A DNA stretch of 60,163 nt, taken from NCBI GenBank assembly GCA_903862935.1, contig CAIOZY010000023.1, positions 1-60,163 of the forward strand, given 5' to 3'. Under the pieces are notes generated by a model. That model searched no databases and was not told where the DNA came from. It was given only the letters and a program-made list of their open reading frames with translations. The stretch's first letter is position 1. Every line of letters begins with the position of its first letter. Shown here in pieces: positions 34,971 to 43,920 of the stretch. The position numbers were made by a program, and so were the translations under genes. The stretch comes from an uncultured Opitutaceae bacterium (GTDB lineage Bacteria; Verrucomicrobiota; Verrucomicrobiia; Opitutales; Opitutaceae).

Positions 34971-36209
34971 ATGAGCTGGTACGGGGAAATCTCTCCTGTC
35001 GAGCGGCGGACCCTGTGGGTCTGCTTCGGGGGCTGGGCCTTGGACGCTTTCGACGGGCAGATGCTCGGCTTGGTGCTGCCCGCGCTGGCCGCAACATTCG
35101 CCCTGGGCGCCGGGCAAGCGGGCGCGATCGCGAGTGTCACCCTGATCTGCTCTGCTCTGGGCGGCTGGCTCGCCGGGGCTCTCTCCGACCGGTTCGGGCG
35201 CGTGCGCACCCTCCAACTCACGATTCTTTGGTTTTCGGTGTTTTCGCTGGCCGGTGCGTTCGCGCAGAGCTACCGGCAGGTGCTCATCGTGAAGGGTCTC
35301 CAGGGATTCGGATTCGGCGGCGAATGGGCGGCTGGAGCCGTTCTCATGGCAGAGACCATACGGGCTAGCCACCGGGGAAGGGCGTTGGGAACGGTCCAGG
35401 GTGCTTGGGCGGTGGGATGGGCGACCTCCGTCGCCCTCTACGGGTTGGCATTCTCGCTGCTTCCGCCGGACCTCGGGTGGCGGGTGATGTTCGCTGCGGG
35501 AGCCCTGCCAGCCCTGCTCGCTCTGTTTCTCACGCGCATCGTCACCGAACCGCGGATCACCAGGGCGGGGACTGGCGCTGCGGTCCCTTCCGGCGTATCC
35601 CGGCCGAGCATGCCCGGCCTTGGGATCTTTTCCCGGGAAACGGCGCGCGCGACCTTCTCTGGGGCGTTGCTCGGAGTGGGCGCGCACGGGGGTTACTATG
35701 CGCTCATGACCTGGCTGCCGTCCTATCTCAAGAACGAGCGCCATCTCTCTGTCCTCGGCGCCGGGAGCTACCTGGCCGTGATCATCGTCGCCTTTGGCTG
35801 CGGCTGCTTCGCGAGCGCCCAGTTGATCGATCGCATCGGGCGCCGTTGCAACATCGCGCTCTTCGCCATCTGCTGCGTGACCACGGTGCTAATGTACCTA
35901 TTGGTTCCGATTTCCGACCGCACGATGCTGTTGCTCGGCTTTCCTCTCGGCTTCTTCGCAGCCGGCATCCCCGCCAGCATGGGGGCCCTTTTCAGCGAAC
36001 TGTTCCCGAGCGGAATCCGCGGCACCGGCGTCGGCTTCTGCTACAACTTTGGCCGGATCGCCTCGGCCCTTCTTCCCTGGCTGGTCGGCCGCATGGGCCA
36101 GTCCATGCCGCTCGGGCGGGCGATCGGGATCGGCTCCGCGGCGGCCTATGGGCTGGTGATCGTCGCGATCCTCCTCGTTCCGGAGACCCGGGGAAGGGTC
36201 CTGACATGA
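34971..36209 (+). CDS. MFS transporter (organic acid/aromatic acid:H+ symporter-like)
   Basis: A 412-residue 12-helix major facilitator. The loop 2-3 motif SDRFGRVRTLQ, the WALDAFDGQMLGLVLPAL start (Asp in helix 1, as in AAHS symporters) and LIDRIGRRCNIA between helices 8 and 9 identify the superfamily. Substrate is unassigned. Its stop overlaps the start of the next gene (ATGA at 36206-36209), so the transported compound is probably handled by the amidohydrolase. Confidence 0.87.
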   Translation: MSWYGEISPVERRTLWVCFGGWALDAFDGQMLGLVLPALAATFALGAGQAGAIASVTLICSALGGWLAGALSDRFGRVRTLQLTILWFSVFSLAGAFAQSYRQVLIVKGLQGFGFGGEWAAGAVLMAETIRASHRGRALGTVQGAWAVGWATSVALYGLAFSLLPPDLGWRVMFAAGALPALLALFLTRIVTEPRITRAGTGAAVPSGVSRPSMPGLGIFSRETARATFSGALLGVGAHGGYYALMTWLPSYLKNERHLSVLGAGSYLAVIIVAFGCGCFASAQLIDRIGRRCNIALFAICCVTTVLMYLLVPISDRTMLLLGFPLGFFAAGIPASMGALFSELFPSGIRGTGVGFCYNFGRIASALLPWLVGRMGQSMPLGRAIGIGSAAAYGLVIVAILLVPETRGRVLT

Positions 36210-37105
36210 TGACCCGTCGAGAATTCACGCGGATCACCGCCGCCTGGTCCGCCGCCGCAGCCCTTCCCCGGCTGATCGGCGCCCCAACCTCAACCCGAAT
36301 CACCACCGTGGACACCCATGCCCATATCTTCGAGCGCGGGCTCAAGCTTGCCGCTTCCCGCCGGTACACGCCGGCCTACGACGCCACCCTCGCCCTCTAC
36401 CTGGGCCAGCTCGACTCCCACGGCATCTCCCATGGCGTCCTAGTGCAGCCCAGCTTCCTCGGGACCGACAACTCCTACATTCTTGGGGCGCTGGCGGCTC
36501 TTCCGGATCGCCTCCGGGGGGTAGCCGTCGTGGGCCCGGACGCGAGCACGGAGGACCTCGGCAGGCTCTCGAAGTCGGGATTCGTCGGGATCCGGTTTAA
36601 TCTGGACGGGGAGGAGATCCCTGCCTTTGGGGCCCCACCTTGGTCCGACCTGCTCCGTAGGGTCGTCGATCTGGACTGGCAGGTCGAGGTGCACCGTCAG
36701 GCCTGCGACCTGCCGCAGATCGTGGAGCCGCTTCTCGCTGCGGGCGCCAAGGTCGTCGTCGACCACTTCGGCCGGCCCGATCCGAAGCTGGGGGTTGACG
36801 ACCCTGGTTTTCGCTTCCTGCTCGGCATCGCTGGCTCCCGGCGGGTCTGGATCAAGCTTTCCGGGGCCTACCGCCAGGGCGGAGTGGCTCGCGGGGAGCA
36901 GATCGCCCGGGCCGCGGTGCCGCTCCTCCGGAGGGCGTTCGGTCCGGAGCGGCTGCTTTGGGGAAGCGATTGGCCGCACACCCGGTTTGAGCAGGCGATG
37001 AACTATAATCAGGCCGTGAAGTCGTTCAACGGCTGGATCACCGATCCGGCTGAGCGGGAGCTCATCCTAAAAAGCACCCCCCGCCAGCTGTTCCGTTTCA
37101 CCTGA
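36206..37105 (+). CDS. Tat-exported amidohydrolase (LigI / galactarolactone-isomerase-like)
   Basis: A 299-residue COG3618-type TIM-barrel hydrolase. The N-terminus TRREFTRITAAWSAAAALPR is a plausible twin-arginine signal, unusual for this mostly cytoplasmic family. Active-site candidates are the HAH in VDTHAHIFERG, the His in VEVHRQA, His in VVVDHFGRPD and the Asp in LLWGSDWPH. Related enzymes open 2-pyrone-4,6-dicarboxylate or sugar-acid lactones, often without metal. Coupled translation with the MFS gene suggests extracytoplasmic lactone opening before uptake; this is inference. Confidence 0.82.
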   Translation: MMTRREFTRITAAWSAAAALPRLIGAPTSTRITTVDTHAHIFERGLKLAASRRYTPAYDATLALYLGQLDSHGISHGVLVQPSFLGTDNSYILGALAALPDRLRGVAVVGPDASTEDLGRLSKSGFVGIRFNLDGEEIPAFGAPPWSDLLRRVVDLDWQVEVHRQACDLPQIVEPLLAAGAKVVVDHFGRPDPKLGVDDPGFRFLLGIAGSRRVWIKLSGAYRQGGVARGEQIARAAVPLLRRAFGPERLLWGSDWPHTRFEQAMNYNQAVKSFNGWITDPAERELILKSTPRQLFRFT

Positions 37106-37437
37106 GCTCCCGGATGAGCTTTCCGTTCGGCAGAGATCCCGATCACTCCCTCCTCGCCCGTGAGACCCGCGTGGCAGCTGCCGGGGTCGCGATCGCCTCC
37201 GCCGCCGTGTCTCTTCGCGCGCAGTCTCCGGCTTCCGCTCAGGAACAGGCCCCATGCGCTCCGGGACGCCCTCATGGTCCAGAAGGCCCGGAGCAGGTGC
37301 AGCGCGACGGGAAGTTCCTTCCGCTTACGCCGGACCTGGCCAGACAGGATATCGAGACAATCGGCGTTGCACCCTACGCCGCATCCGGGGGCTGGCGGGG
37401 GGTCGACAGCTCGCCAGTTTTGCGTAGACTCTCGGCA
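37106..37437. other. Gene-free stretch before the SOUL lipoprotein gene
   Basis: An open frame continues upstream of 37438 in the same frame, but its composition (Arg/Pro/Ala-rich, no motif) is that of random GC-rich sequence. A lipoprotein signal peptide begins only at 37438. I see no hairpin, RNA or promoter that can be named. Confidence 0.4.
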
Positions 37438-38025
37438 ATGAGCACTGTCGTGCTGGGATCACTCATCCTCATCATCGCCCTCGGCCTGGGCGTTTCCGGG
37501 TGTAAGTCGCTGCGCTCGGGATACAAGTCGGCTCCCTATCAGGTTGCGCGTTCGGACGGCAGGTTCGAGCTGCGGGATTATCCGTCGCTGACGGTCGTCG
37601 AAACCCCGATGGTGCGTGCTGGTGCCGACGGCAGCTTCAGCCGTCTTTTCCGGTTCATCACGGGCAACAACGACGGCAGCAGGAAGATCTCCATGACGAC
37701 ACCGGTCTTCATGTCTGATGCGGGACAGGAGCGGACCATGGCCTTTGTCATGCCGGCAGGCATGAAGCCGGGCGAGGTTCCGCGTCCGGTGGACGGAGCG
37801 GTCGCAGTGCGGGAGCTTCCTGCAGGCCGCTTCGCGGTCCTGCGCTTCAGCGGCGCCCGCAGCGCGGCAAACGAGGACGGGGCGCTTCGCGAGCTGCGCT
37901 CATGGATGGTCGCGCGCGGCCTGGAGCCCGTCTCGGGTCCCGTTTACGCCTACTTCGACCCTCCGTGGATACCGGGTTTTCTGCGCCGCAACGAGGTCAT
38001 GCAGCGGACAACGGGCGCACCGTGA
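37438..38025 (+). CDS. SOUL/HEBP-family heme-binding lipoprotein
   Basis: A 195-residue protein starting at the ATG at 37438, which gives a lipoprotein signal (VLGSLILIIALGLGVSGC). The mature part matches SOUL domains: YKSAPYQVARSDGRFELRDY, FSRLFRFITGNNDGSRKISM, MTTPVFMS, and the C-terminal VYAYFDPPWIPGFLRRNEVM. Family members bind heme or hydrophobic tetrapyrroles; the physiological role in bacteria is unclear. It would sit on the periplasmic side of a membrane. Confidence 0.87.
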   Translation: MSTVVLGSLILIIALGLGVSGCKSLRSGYKSAPYQVARSDGRFELRDYPSLTVVETPMVRAGADGSFSRLFRFITGNNDGSRKISMTTPVFMSDAGQERTMAFVMPAGMKPGEVPRPVDGAVAVRELPAGRFAVLRFSGARSAANEDGALRELRSWMVARGLEPVSGPVYAYFDPPWIPGFLRRNEVMQRTTGAP

Positions 38026-38035
38026 CGCTCGGACA

Positions 38036-39511
38036 ATGAATCACAGCTCTTCCGATCCCGGCCTGATTCTGGTCACCGGGGCGACCGGCTACGTGGGAGG
38101 GCGGCTCGTGCCCCGCCTGCTCGCGGCGGGTCAGCGGGTGCGCTGCCTGGTGCGGGACCCGGCGCGCCTCCAGGGCAGGGAGTGGATCGGCCGGGTCGAA
38201 GTCGCACGGGGCGACGCGTTCCAGCCAGAGTCGCTTGAGGCCGCGATGCGCGGAGTTCGCACGGTTTACTATCTGGTCCACAGCCTCGGGGGAGGGAGCA
38301 ACTTCCCGGAGCGGGACGTCGAGGCGGCCCGGAACTGCGCGCGGGCTGCCCGCGCAGCCCGGGTCGAGCGCATTGTCTATCTGGGGGGGCTTGGAGACCC
38401 GGGGGCGGACTTGTCGGCCCACCTGCGCTCTCGCCAGGACACCGGCGCTGCTTTGGGGGAGACCAGGGTCCCGGTCACGGAATTCCGGGCGGCGGTGATC
38501 GTCGGCTCGGGAAGCGTCTCCTTCGAGATGATCCGGTACCTGACCGAGCGTCTGCCCATCATGATCTGTCCCCGCTGGGTCTTCACGAGGATCCAGCCGA
38601 TCGCAGTCCGCAACGTCCTGGACTACCTTGTTGCCGCGCCGGGATGCCCGGAGAGCGCCGGGCGGATAATCGAGATCGGCGGGAAGGACGTCCTGACCTA
38701 TGCCGACATGATGACGGGGTACGCCAAGGAGCGGGGGCTCAGGCGTCGGCTGCTCGCCGTGCCTGTCCTGACTCCGCGGCTTTCCTCCTACTGGGTGCAC
38801 GTGGTCACGCCGATCCCCGCGCGCATCGCCCAGCCCCTGATCAAGGGGCTCGGCAACGAGGTCATCGTGCGCGACGACCTGGCCCGCAGGCTCTTTCCCC
38901 AGATCGAGCCCCTCGATTACCGGACCGCAGTAAGGCTTGCGCTCGAGAAGGTGGACACCGGGCACGTCGAGACCGCCTGGAGTGATGCCCTGACCTCAAG
39001 CCAGGGTGGCCGGATCCCTGTCTCACTGGTGAGCAGCGAAGGAATGATCATCGAGAGGCGGCAGCGCCGCGTGGCGGCCACGGCCGCCGACGTCTACCGA
39101 AGCTTCGCGCGGCTGGGCGGCGCCCAGGGATGGCTCTATCTTGACTGGGCCTGGCAGCTGCGGGGCATTGCAGACCGGTTGTGCGGCGGGGTTGGAATGC
39201 GCCGGGGCAGGCGCGATCCGGAGGACGTGAGGACCGGAGATCCGGTGGATTTCTGGAGGGTGGAGGCCGCGGAGCCGGGCCGGCTCCTGCGGCTGCGGGC
39301 CGAGATGAAGGTGCCCGGAAGGGCCTGGCTGGAGTTCCAGGCCAGATCTATGCCGGACGGAAGCACGCTCCTCGTGCAGACGGCCTTCTTCGAGCCGAAG
39401 GGACTCCCTGGGCTGGCCTACTGGTATGCACTCTACCCCGTCCACGGGATGATCTTCAGCGGGCTCATCCGGCGGATTGCCGAACAGGCCGAGCGCTCGG
39501 GCGGCGCCTAG
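38036..39511 (+). CDS. NAD(P)-binding SDR-like protein with C-terminal DUF2867 domain
   Basis: A 491-residue two-domain protein. Residues 10-250 are an atypical SDR (LVTGATGYVGGRLVPRLLAAG nucleotide loop; VERIVYLGGLGD). From about residue 345 to the end it is a DUF2867/SRPBCC-like domain (YRSFARLGGAQGWLYLDWAW, WRVEAAEPGRLLRLRAEMKV, EPKGLPGLAYWYALYPVHGM). This fusion is common in bacteria and lies beside lipid or cell-envelope genes, but its reaction is not known. It shares its stop (TAG) with the stop (CTA) of the convergent SRPBCC gene at 39508-39511. Confidence 0.85.
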   Translation: MNHSSSDPGLILVTGATGYVGGRLVPRLLAAGQRVRCLVRDPARLQGREWIGRVEVARGDAFQPESLEAAMRGVRTVYYLVHSLGGGSNFPERDVEAARNCARAARAARVERIVYLGGLGDPGADLSAHLRSRQDTGAALGETRVPVTEFRAAVIVGSGSVSFEMIRYLTERLPIMICPRWVFTRIQPIAVRNVLDYLVAAPGCPESAGRIIEIGGKDVLTYADMMTGYAKERGLRRRLLAVPVLTPRLSSYWVHVVTPIPARIAQPLIKGLGNEVIVRDDLARRLFPQIEPLDYRTAVRLALEKVDTGHVETAWSDALTSSQGGRIPVSLVSSEGMIIERRQRRVAATAADVYRSFARLGGAQGWLYLDWAWQLRGIADRLCGGVGMRRGRRDPEDVRTGDPVDFWRVEAAEPGRLLRLRAEMKVPGRAWLEFQARSMPDGSTLLVQTAFFEPKGLPGLAYWYALYPVHGMIFSGLIRRIAEQAERSGGA

Positions 39512-39957
39512 GAGGGGGAAAGGAGCTCCTTCAGCCGGGCTGTCCGGTACCTGAAGATACGCTCCACATCCCGTCGAACAAACAGCCGGTCGATAATCGC
39601 CCCGCCACGGGGCCAGTAGCGGACGCGGTCGCGGCACAGGGTGCCCAAGGGGGTCTCCTCGAAGGTGTGGGTGTGGTGCCACAGGGTGTACGGCCCCCTG
39701 AGTTGGACGTCCACGAACCGTCGCGGCGGGTCCCACTCTGTGATCTCGGTCTGCCATCTGAGGGGCAACCCGTGAACCGTGATCCGATAGTCGATCAAGG
39801 TTCCAGCCCGCATGGAAATCGGGGAGGGGGTGAGGACCTCGAATTTGAGCCAGGGAGGGGTTATCGCTTGCAGGTTGTGGGCGTCGGCGAAGAAGGAGAA
39901 GACCTCGTCCGGGTTGCGGGGCAGGACAAGCTCAGCCTCAAAAAGGGACTCCTTCAC
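39508..39957 (-). CDS. SRPBCC (START-like) ligand-binding protein
   Basis: A 149-residue single-domain protein of the polyketide cyclase/RatA-like fold (FEAELVLPRNPDEVFSFFAD, RITVHGLPLRWQTEITEWDP, DRVRYWPRGG). It starts with GTG at 39957, overlapping the stop of the upstream SGNH gene (GTGA), so it is translationally coupled. The family binds hydrophobic ligands. It is often found near DUF2867-SDR proteins like the convergent neighbour. Confidence 0.82.
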   Translation of the reverse strand: MKESLFEAELVLPRNPDEVFSFFADAHNLQAITPPWLKFEVLTPSPISMRAGTLIDYRITVHGLPLRWQTEITEWDPPRRFVDVQLRGPYTLWHHTHTFEETPLGTLCRDRVRYWPRGGAIIDRLFVRRDVERIFRYRTARLKELLSPS

Positions 39958-41249
39958 GGTTTGATGGGGACGGGGTTGAGGCCGAGGAGCCCGGCTAGGC
40001 GGCGCGAGAAAAGCTTGGCTGCCGGCGCCGCATCCGCCTGTTCCCGGGCGATCAAGGCAACGTCCTTGCCTTCGATCACGTCCCGGGCAAGCGCCTCGGA
40101 GGTCCGCTGCGCGGGATCGAGGTCAGGCTGGAGGGCCGAGGGCAGTAGGGCCACGAAGTCCCAGCCGCCCCTGCCCATCGGCAGGGCCCCGTTGAGGATC
40201 GCGTTGTACGAGCGGTGGAACCCGCTGGCAGTCGGCGCCAGCGCCCCAGCGGGCACGGCGACCACCACGAGGTCGGGCTCCTCGTCGGCCGTTGCCCTGT
40301 TCTCGTAAAACCGCCTCCAGCCAATCTCCTTGGCCTGTTCGGCGATCTCCGCCAGGCCCTTCCGATCCGGTTTCCAGGCGATGACCTCAACCCTTGCCCC
40401 TGGAAATAGGCCCCTGAGGGCGGGCCCCACAAACTCGTCGCAGGGGGACATCGCGATAACCCGAACGGGCAGCCCGGCCCGGAGCTTAGAAAGGGTTCTG
40501 GGAAGCGCCGGGCTCCGTGGGGGCAGGTCGCCGAGGGCCAGGCGCCTTCCGCTGATTACCAGGGCCGCTTCCTCGGCGATCAGCTCATGGCCCCGCATAT
40601 TGGGGTGGATCGAGTCACTCATCAGGCCCTCCCATGCCCGGGGTTCGACCGAACGCACCGATCCGAATGACCGGAAGCAGTCGGCAACGGGGACCCCCAG
40701 TTCCCGGCCGGCCTCGCGCACGACCTGGGCGTATTCGGCCACGCGCTCGGGAGGGCGGGCTGGGTCGTCGGCGTAGACTGGGTTCGGGGTCATAAGGACG
40801 ACCTCCGCCCCGCGCCGCCGAATGCCCTCGATGATCTGGCCCAGGTTCGAGCGAAACTCCCCGGGGCCGCTGCCGCGGGCGATGTCGTTTAGCCCGAACA
40901 TGACGACGACCAGCTGCGGGTCTCTCGCCAGGACGTCCGAGTCCATCCGCGCAAGCCCCTGGGCGGTCGTGTTCCCGCTTACGCCCGCGTTGATCATCTG
41001 GGGCCTCGACCCCGGGTAGAGACGCTCCAGGGCAAGGCCCAGAGCGTCGCTCCAGGCCCGGCGCCCGCCCGTGTGGTAATAAACCCCGGTCACGCTGTCC
41101 CCGAAGCACACGATCCGGATCGGCCTGCCCGATGCGAGAAGACAGTCTGCAGCGGAAACTCCGGCCGAGGGGGCCGGCTCGCCTCCCGGGGCGGTGGATC
41201 CGGCCGCAACTGCCAGACCTAGGAGGAAGAAAAAAGCATGCAGCTTCAT
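39954..41249 (-). CDS. Secreted SGNH/GDSL hydrolase with an extra C-terminal domain
   Basis: A 431-residue protein with signal peptide (AFFFLLGLAVAAGS). Block I is FGDSVT, block II Gly in NAGVSGNTT, block III GLNDIA, block V DSIHPN, so the Ser-Asp-His catalytic set is complete in residues 40-220. The remaining about 200 residues form a second Rossmann-like region (LPVRVIAMSPCDEFVGPALR, DLVVVAVPAG) that also looks SGNH-like but lacks clear catalytic blocks. Likely deacetylates or deacylates an extracellular glycan. Confidence 0.83.
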   Translation of the reverse strand: MKLHAFFFLLGLAVAAGSTAPGGEPAPSAGVSAADCLLASGRPIRIVCFGDSVTGVYYHTGGRRAWSDALGLALERLYPGSRPQMINAGVSGNTTAQGLARMDSDVLARDPQLVVVMFGLNDIARGSGPGEFRSNLGQIIEGIRRRGAEVVLMTPNPVYADDPARPPERVAEYAQVVREAGRELGVPVADCFRSFGSVRSVEPRAWEGLMSDSIHPNMRGHELIAEEAALVISGRRLALGDLPPRSPALPRTLSKLRAGLPVRVIAMSPCDEFVGPALRGLFPGARVEVIAWKPDRKGLAEIAEQAKEIGWRRFYENRATADEEPDLVVVAVPAGALAPTASGFHRSYNAILNGALPMGRGGWDFVALLPSALQPDLDPAQRTSEALARDVIEGKDVALIAREQADAAPAAKLFSRRLAGLLGLNPVPIKP

Positions 41250-41317
41250 CGAGCTGCAACGTACCCCATCAGCCTGGGGTATTGCATCAAAAATTCCCGG
41301 CCGCCGCCGCTGCCGGA

Positions 41318-42454
41318 CTACTTCAGGCTTACAGCGACGTTCGGTGCCACGGGAGTGCCGAGGCCTGTCACCTCGTCAAACTTCGCCGTCGCGCTGTATC
41401 CGCCGTTGCTGCCCGTGGTCACGTCAAAGAAGTAGGTGCTGTAGAGGGAGACCTTGCTGGCGTTGACCGACCCCGCCAGGGTGTACAGCGATGCGTTCGA
41501 ACCGGTCAGCAGGACGCTCCCGGCAAGGAGGCGCTGCTCGTCGGCCAAGGCGATGAGTGCGGCCCACATGACCGTTCCGGCGCTCGTGCCGCCGATCTGG
41601 AACCAGCCTTTCTGGCCGTTGTAGGGGGTGCTGTCGTAGATCGTGACGCCGGTGTTGGGGTCGCCGAGGATCGAGACGTCCGGGATCGCCCTCTTTGCGT
41701 TGGTCTGCCAGCCGGTCTGGTAGGCCGGGCGGGCGAAGGCTGAGCTGAAGCCGCCGCCGCTGCCGGTCCATCCCTTTTCCGGGGCGGTGAGGTTGCCGGC
41801 GGAGTTCAGATAAAGGGTAGTTCCCCCCACGGCGACCACGCTCGGGGAGCAGGCCGGCCAGGAGGTGCCGGCACCCTTGTCTCCCGAGGCGGCCACGAAG
41901 GTCACGCCGGACTTCTGGAAGTGGGACTCGTAGGTCGTTTCAGTGGTGAATTCCGCTCCGCCCCAGCTCATCGAGACGATATTCGCCCCGGCCTTCACCG
42001 CGGCGTCCACGGCCGCAATCAAGTCGGGCCAGCTGCTCGAGGCCGCCACTGCCAGGATGAGGGAGGCTTTCGGGGCCAGCGCATGGGCCCACTGCAGGTC
42101 GAGCGAGGTCTCCAGAGCCCACGTGCCGTCCACGGCGGCCGGTGTGACCCCTCCATAGATGATCTTGATCGTTGTCTGCGGGAGTGCGAACTGGGTCGAG
42201 AAGACGTTCAGGTCGCTCTGTGCCGTCGGGCAGCTGTAGGCGCTCACAATAGCGATCGTCCGCCCGGATCCGCCGTAGTTGAGCAGGTCAAAGCCGTAGG
42301 CATGTTTGACCTGGGCCGGCTTATAGCCCACCGGTGAGGTCGAGGCGTCGGGCTTTGCATGCGACAGCGGCAAAGCCCCTGGCCCGGCAAGGGCGAGCGA
42401 CGCAAGGGCGCTAAACGCGGCTAACAATGCAGCTGAGGACAAATAGGTCTTCAT
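41318..42454 (-). CDS. Sedolisin-type (S53) serine-carboxyl peptidase lacking a propeptide
   Basis: A 378-residue secreted peptidase. The catalytic Glu and Asp are in WALETSLDLQWAHA, the oxyanion Asp in AASGDKGAG, and the Ser in GGTSAGTVMW. The Ca-site Asp is in FDEVTGLGTP. The signal peptide (about 1-23) is followed almost directly by the catalytic domain (YGFDLLNYGGSGRTIAIVSA). The roughly 190-residue pro-kumamolisin activation domain of most S53 enzymes is absent. It may therefore be secreted active, or folded by another factor. Optimum is expected to be acidic. Confidence 0.88.
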   Translation of the reverse strand: MKTYLSSAALLAAFSALASLALAGPGALPLSHAKPDASTSPVGYKPAQVKHAYGFDLLNYGGSGRTIAIVSAYSCPTAQSDLNVFSTQFALPQTTIKIIYGGVTPAAVDGTWALETSLDLQWAHALAPKASLILAVAASSSWPDLIAAVDAAVKAGANIVSMSWGGAEFTTETTYESHFQKSGVTFVAASGDKGAGTSWPACSPSVVAVGGTTLYLNSAGNLTAPEKGWTGSGGGFSSAFARPAYQTGWQTNAKRAIPDVSILGDPNTGVTIYDSTPYNGQKGWFQIGGTSAGTVMWAALIALADEQRLLAGSVLLTGSNASLYTLAGSVNASKVSLYSTYFFDVTTGSNGGYSATAKFDEVTGLGTPVAPNVAVSLK

Positions 42455-42730
42455 GGAAGAATCGAGTGCTCGGTCGGAAGTGTATCAGGGCTTGGGGTCT
42501 GTCCGTGCTTGTATATATGCAGTAAACAAGGCCGCCTAGGTAACGTCAATAGGTAGAATGGAGTAGAATTACGTAGATTTCGGCTGACTGGAGGCTTGTC
42601 TTCATCGGTTTGGAGTCGAGGGGACTGAACTGTTGGCGCCTGGCTCGGGGTCGTCTAAACTCTGATATTAAGAATATTTACGGAACAGGAGCTCGACCCC
42701 AGCTCCTTCCCATTAACCTTGCCGTAGGGT
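42455..42730. other. Intergenic region, AT-richer, with an inverted GGGGTCG/CGACCCC pair
   Basis: No coding sequence is seen. An AT-rich patch (about 42505-42580) should hold the S53 gene promoter on the minus strand. GGGGTCG and CGACCCC flank an AT-rich TATTAAGAATATTTA core at about 42645-42702; it could be a hairpin at the end of the aldo-keto reductase transcript or an operator. Confidence 0.35.
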
Positions 42731-43729
42731 TCAGCTGAATCCGAGCACGGGATGTGGCTCGTAGAGTTCCTCGAGGGCACCGATCTCGCCAGGGCTCAGG
42801 CGGACGGAAAGCGCCGCCACGGCGTCCTCCAAGTGATGGGTCTTCGTGGCCCCGACAATGGGGGCCGTGATGTAGGGCTTGCCGAGCATCCAGGCCAGGG
42901 CGACCTGGGCCCGGGGGAGGCCCCGGCGCTCGGCCACCTGACCCAGCCGGTCGGCCACCTTTCGGTCGCTGGACTCAGTCTTTGAGTACAGTCCATTGCC
43001 GTAGAGGTCCGTTTGTGCACGGTTTGTTTTCTCCGCCTCCCAGGGGCGCGTTAGGCGGCCCCGAGCTAGAGGGCTCCACGGAATCACGGCGATTCCCTCC
43101 CCCTGGCAGAGGCCCATCATCTCGCGCTCCTCCTCCCGGTAGAGCAGGTTGTAGTGGTTTTGCATCGAAACGAAGCGCGTCCACCCTCGGAGGTCAGCAA
43201 GGTACAGCGACTTCGCAAACTGCCAGGCGTGCATCGATGAGGCCCCGATGTAGCGGACCCGCCCGGACTTCACCGCGTCGTGCAGCGCCTCCAGGGTCTC
43301 CTCGATGGGCGTCTCGTAGTCCCAGCGGTGGATCTGGTAGAGGTCGATGTAGTCCGTGCCAAGCCGGCGCAGGCTCTGGTCGAGCTCGTGGAGGATGGCC
43401 TTGCGGGAGAGGCCGCGGCCGTTTGGCTCGTCCCTCATGACCCCGTGAACCTTCGTCGCCACGACGACGGCCTCCCGGCGCACGTTGCCCTTCAGGAATC
43501 GCCCGAGCACCTCCTCGCTTGCGCCGCTCGAGTACACGTTTGCCGTGTCAAAGAAGGTGATGCCTAGGTCCAGGCTCTGGCGCAGGAAGGTCTGGCTGTC
43601 CTTCTCGTTGAGGGTCCAGGCGTGCCGGCCAGCCTTGGGCTCGCCGGTCGTGGGCGCCCCATAGCTCATGCAGCCGAGGCCGATGCGGGAGATCTTGAGG
43701 CCGGTTTTGCCGAGATTTATGTAGTCCAT
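42731..43729 (-). CDS. Aldo/keto reductase
   Basis: A 332-residue NADPH-dependent reductase starting at the ATG at 43729 (MDYINLGKTGLKISRIGLGC). The tetrad is visible: Asp in FFDTANVYSSG, Tyr in the same segment, Lys in VVVATKVHG, and His in YQIHRWD. The C-terminal coenzyme loop (WMLGKPYITAPIVGATKTHH) is complete. It resembles the YajO/Tas-like group that reduces aldehydes and ketones. It is divergent from the P450 gene, 191 bp away. Confidence 0.92.
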   Translation of the reverse strand: MDYINLGKTGLKISRIGLGCMSYGAPTTGEPKAGRHAWTLNEKDSQTFLRQSLDLGITFFDTANVYSSGASEEVLGRFLKGNVRREAVVVATKVHGVMRDEPNGRGLSRKAILHELDQSLRRLGTDYIDLYQIHRWDYETPIEETLEALHDAVKSGRVRYIGASSMHAWQFAKSLYLADLRGWTRFVSMQNHYNLLYREEEREMMGLCQGEGIAVIPWSPLARGRLTRPWEAEKTNRAQTDLYGNGLYSKTESSDRKVADRLGQVAERRGLPRAQVALAWMLGKPYITAPIVGATKTHHLEDAVAALSVRLSPGEIGALEELYEPHPVLGFS

Positions 43730-43920
43730 ATGTGTAGGGTGCCCTCCCAGGGATTGGAGCCGGGACAGCGCTTCGGGCCCGGCAGGGAGCAAAGAGCGCC
43801 GCAGCAGGTTTCTCGATCCAAATCGTCCCGACCGTCCGGGCATTTTTCAGGCAGGTTTTCTGGGATCCCGTTTGACAGGCCCCTGACTCGGAGCACAGTG
43901 CGGGACCCCGTTACCCTGCC

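Noticed and set aside
35405-36205. A long N-terminal extension of the amidohydrolase through the MFS gene
   Set aside because: It would overlap the whole transporter gene in another frame; the true start is the ATG at 36206 with a Tat-type signal.
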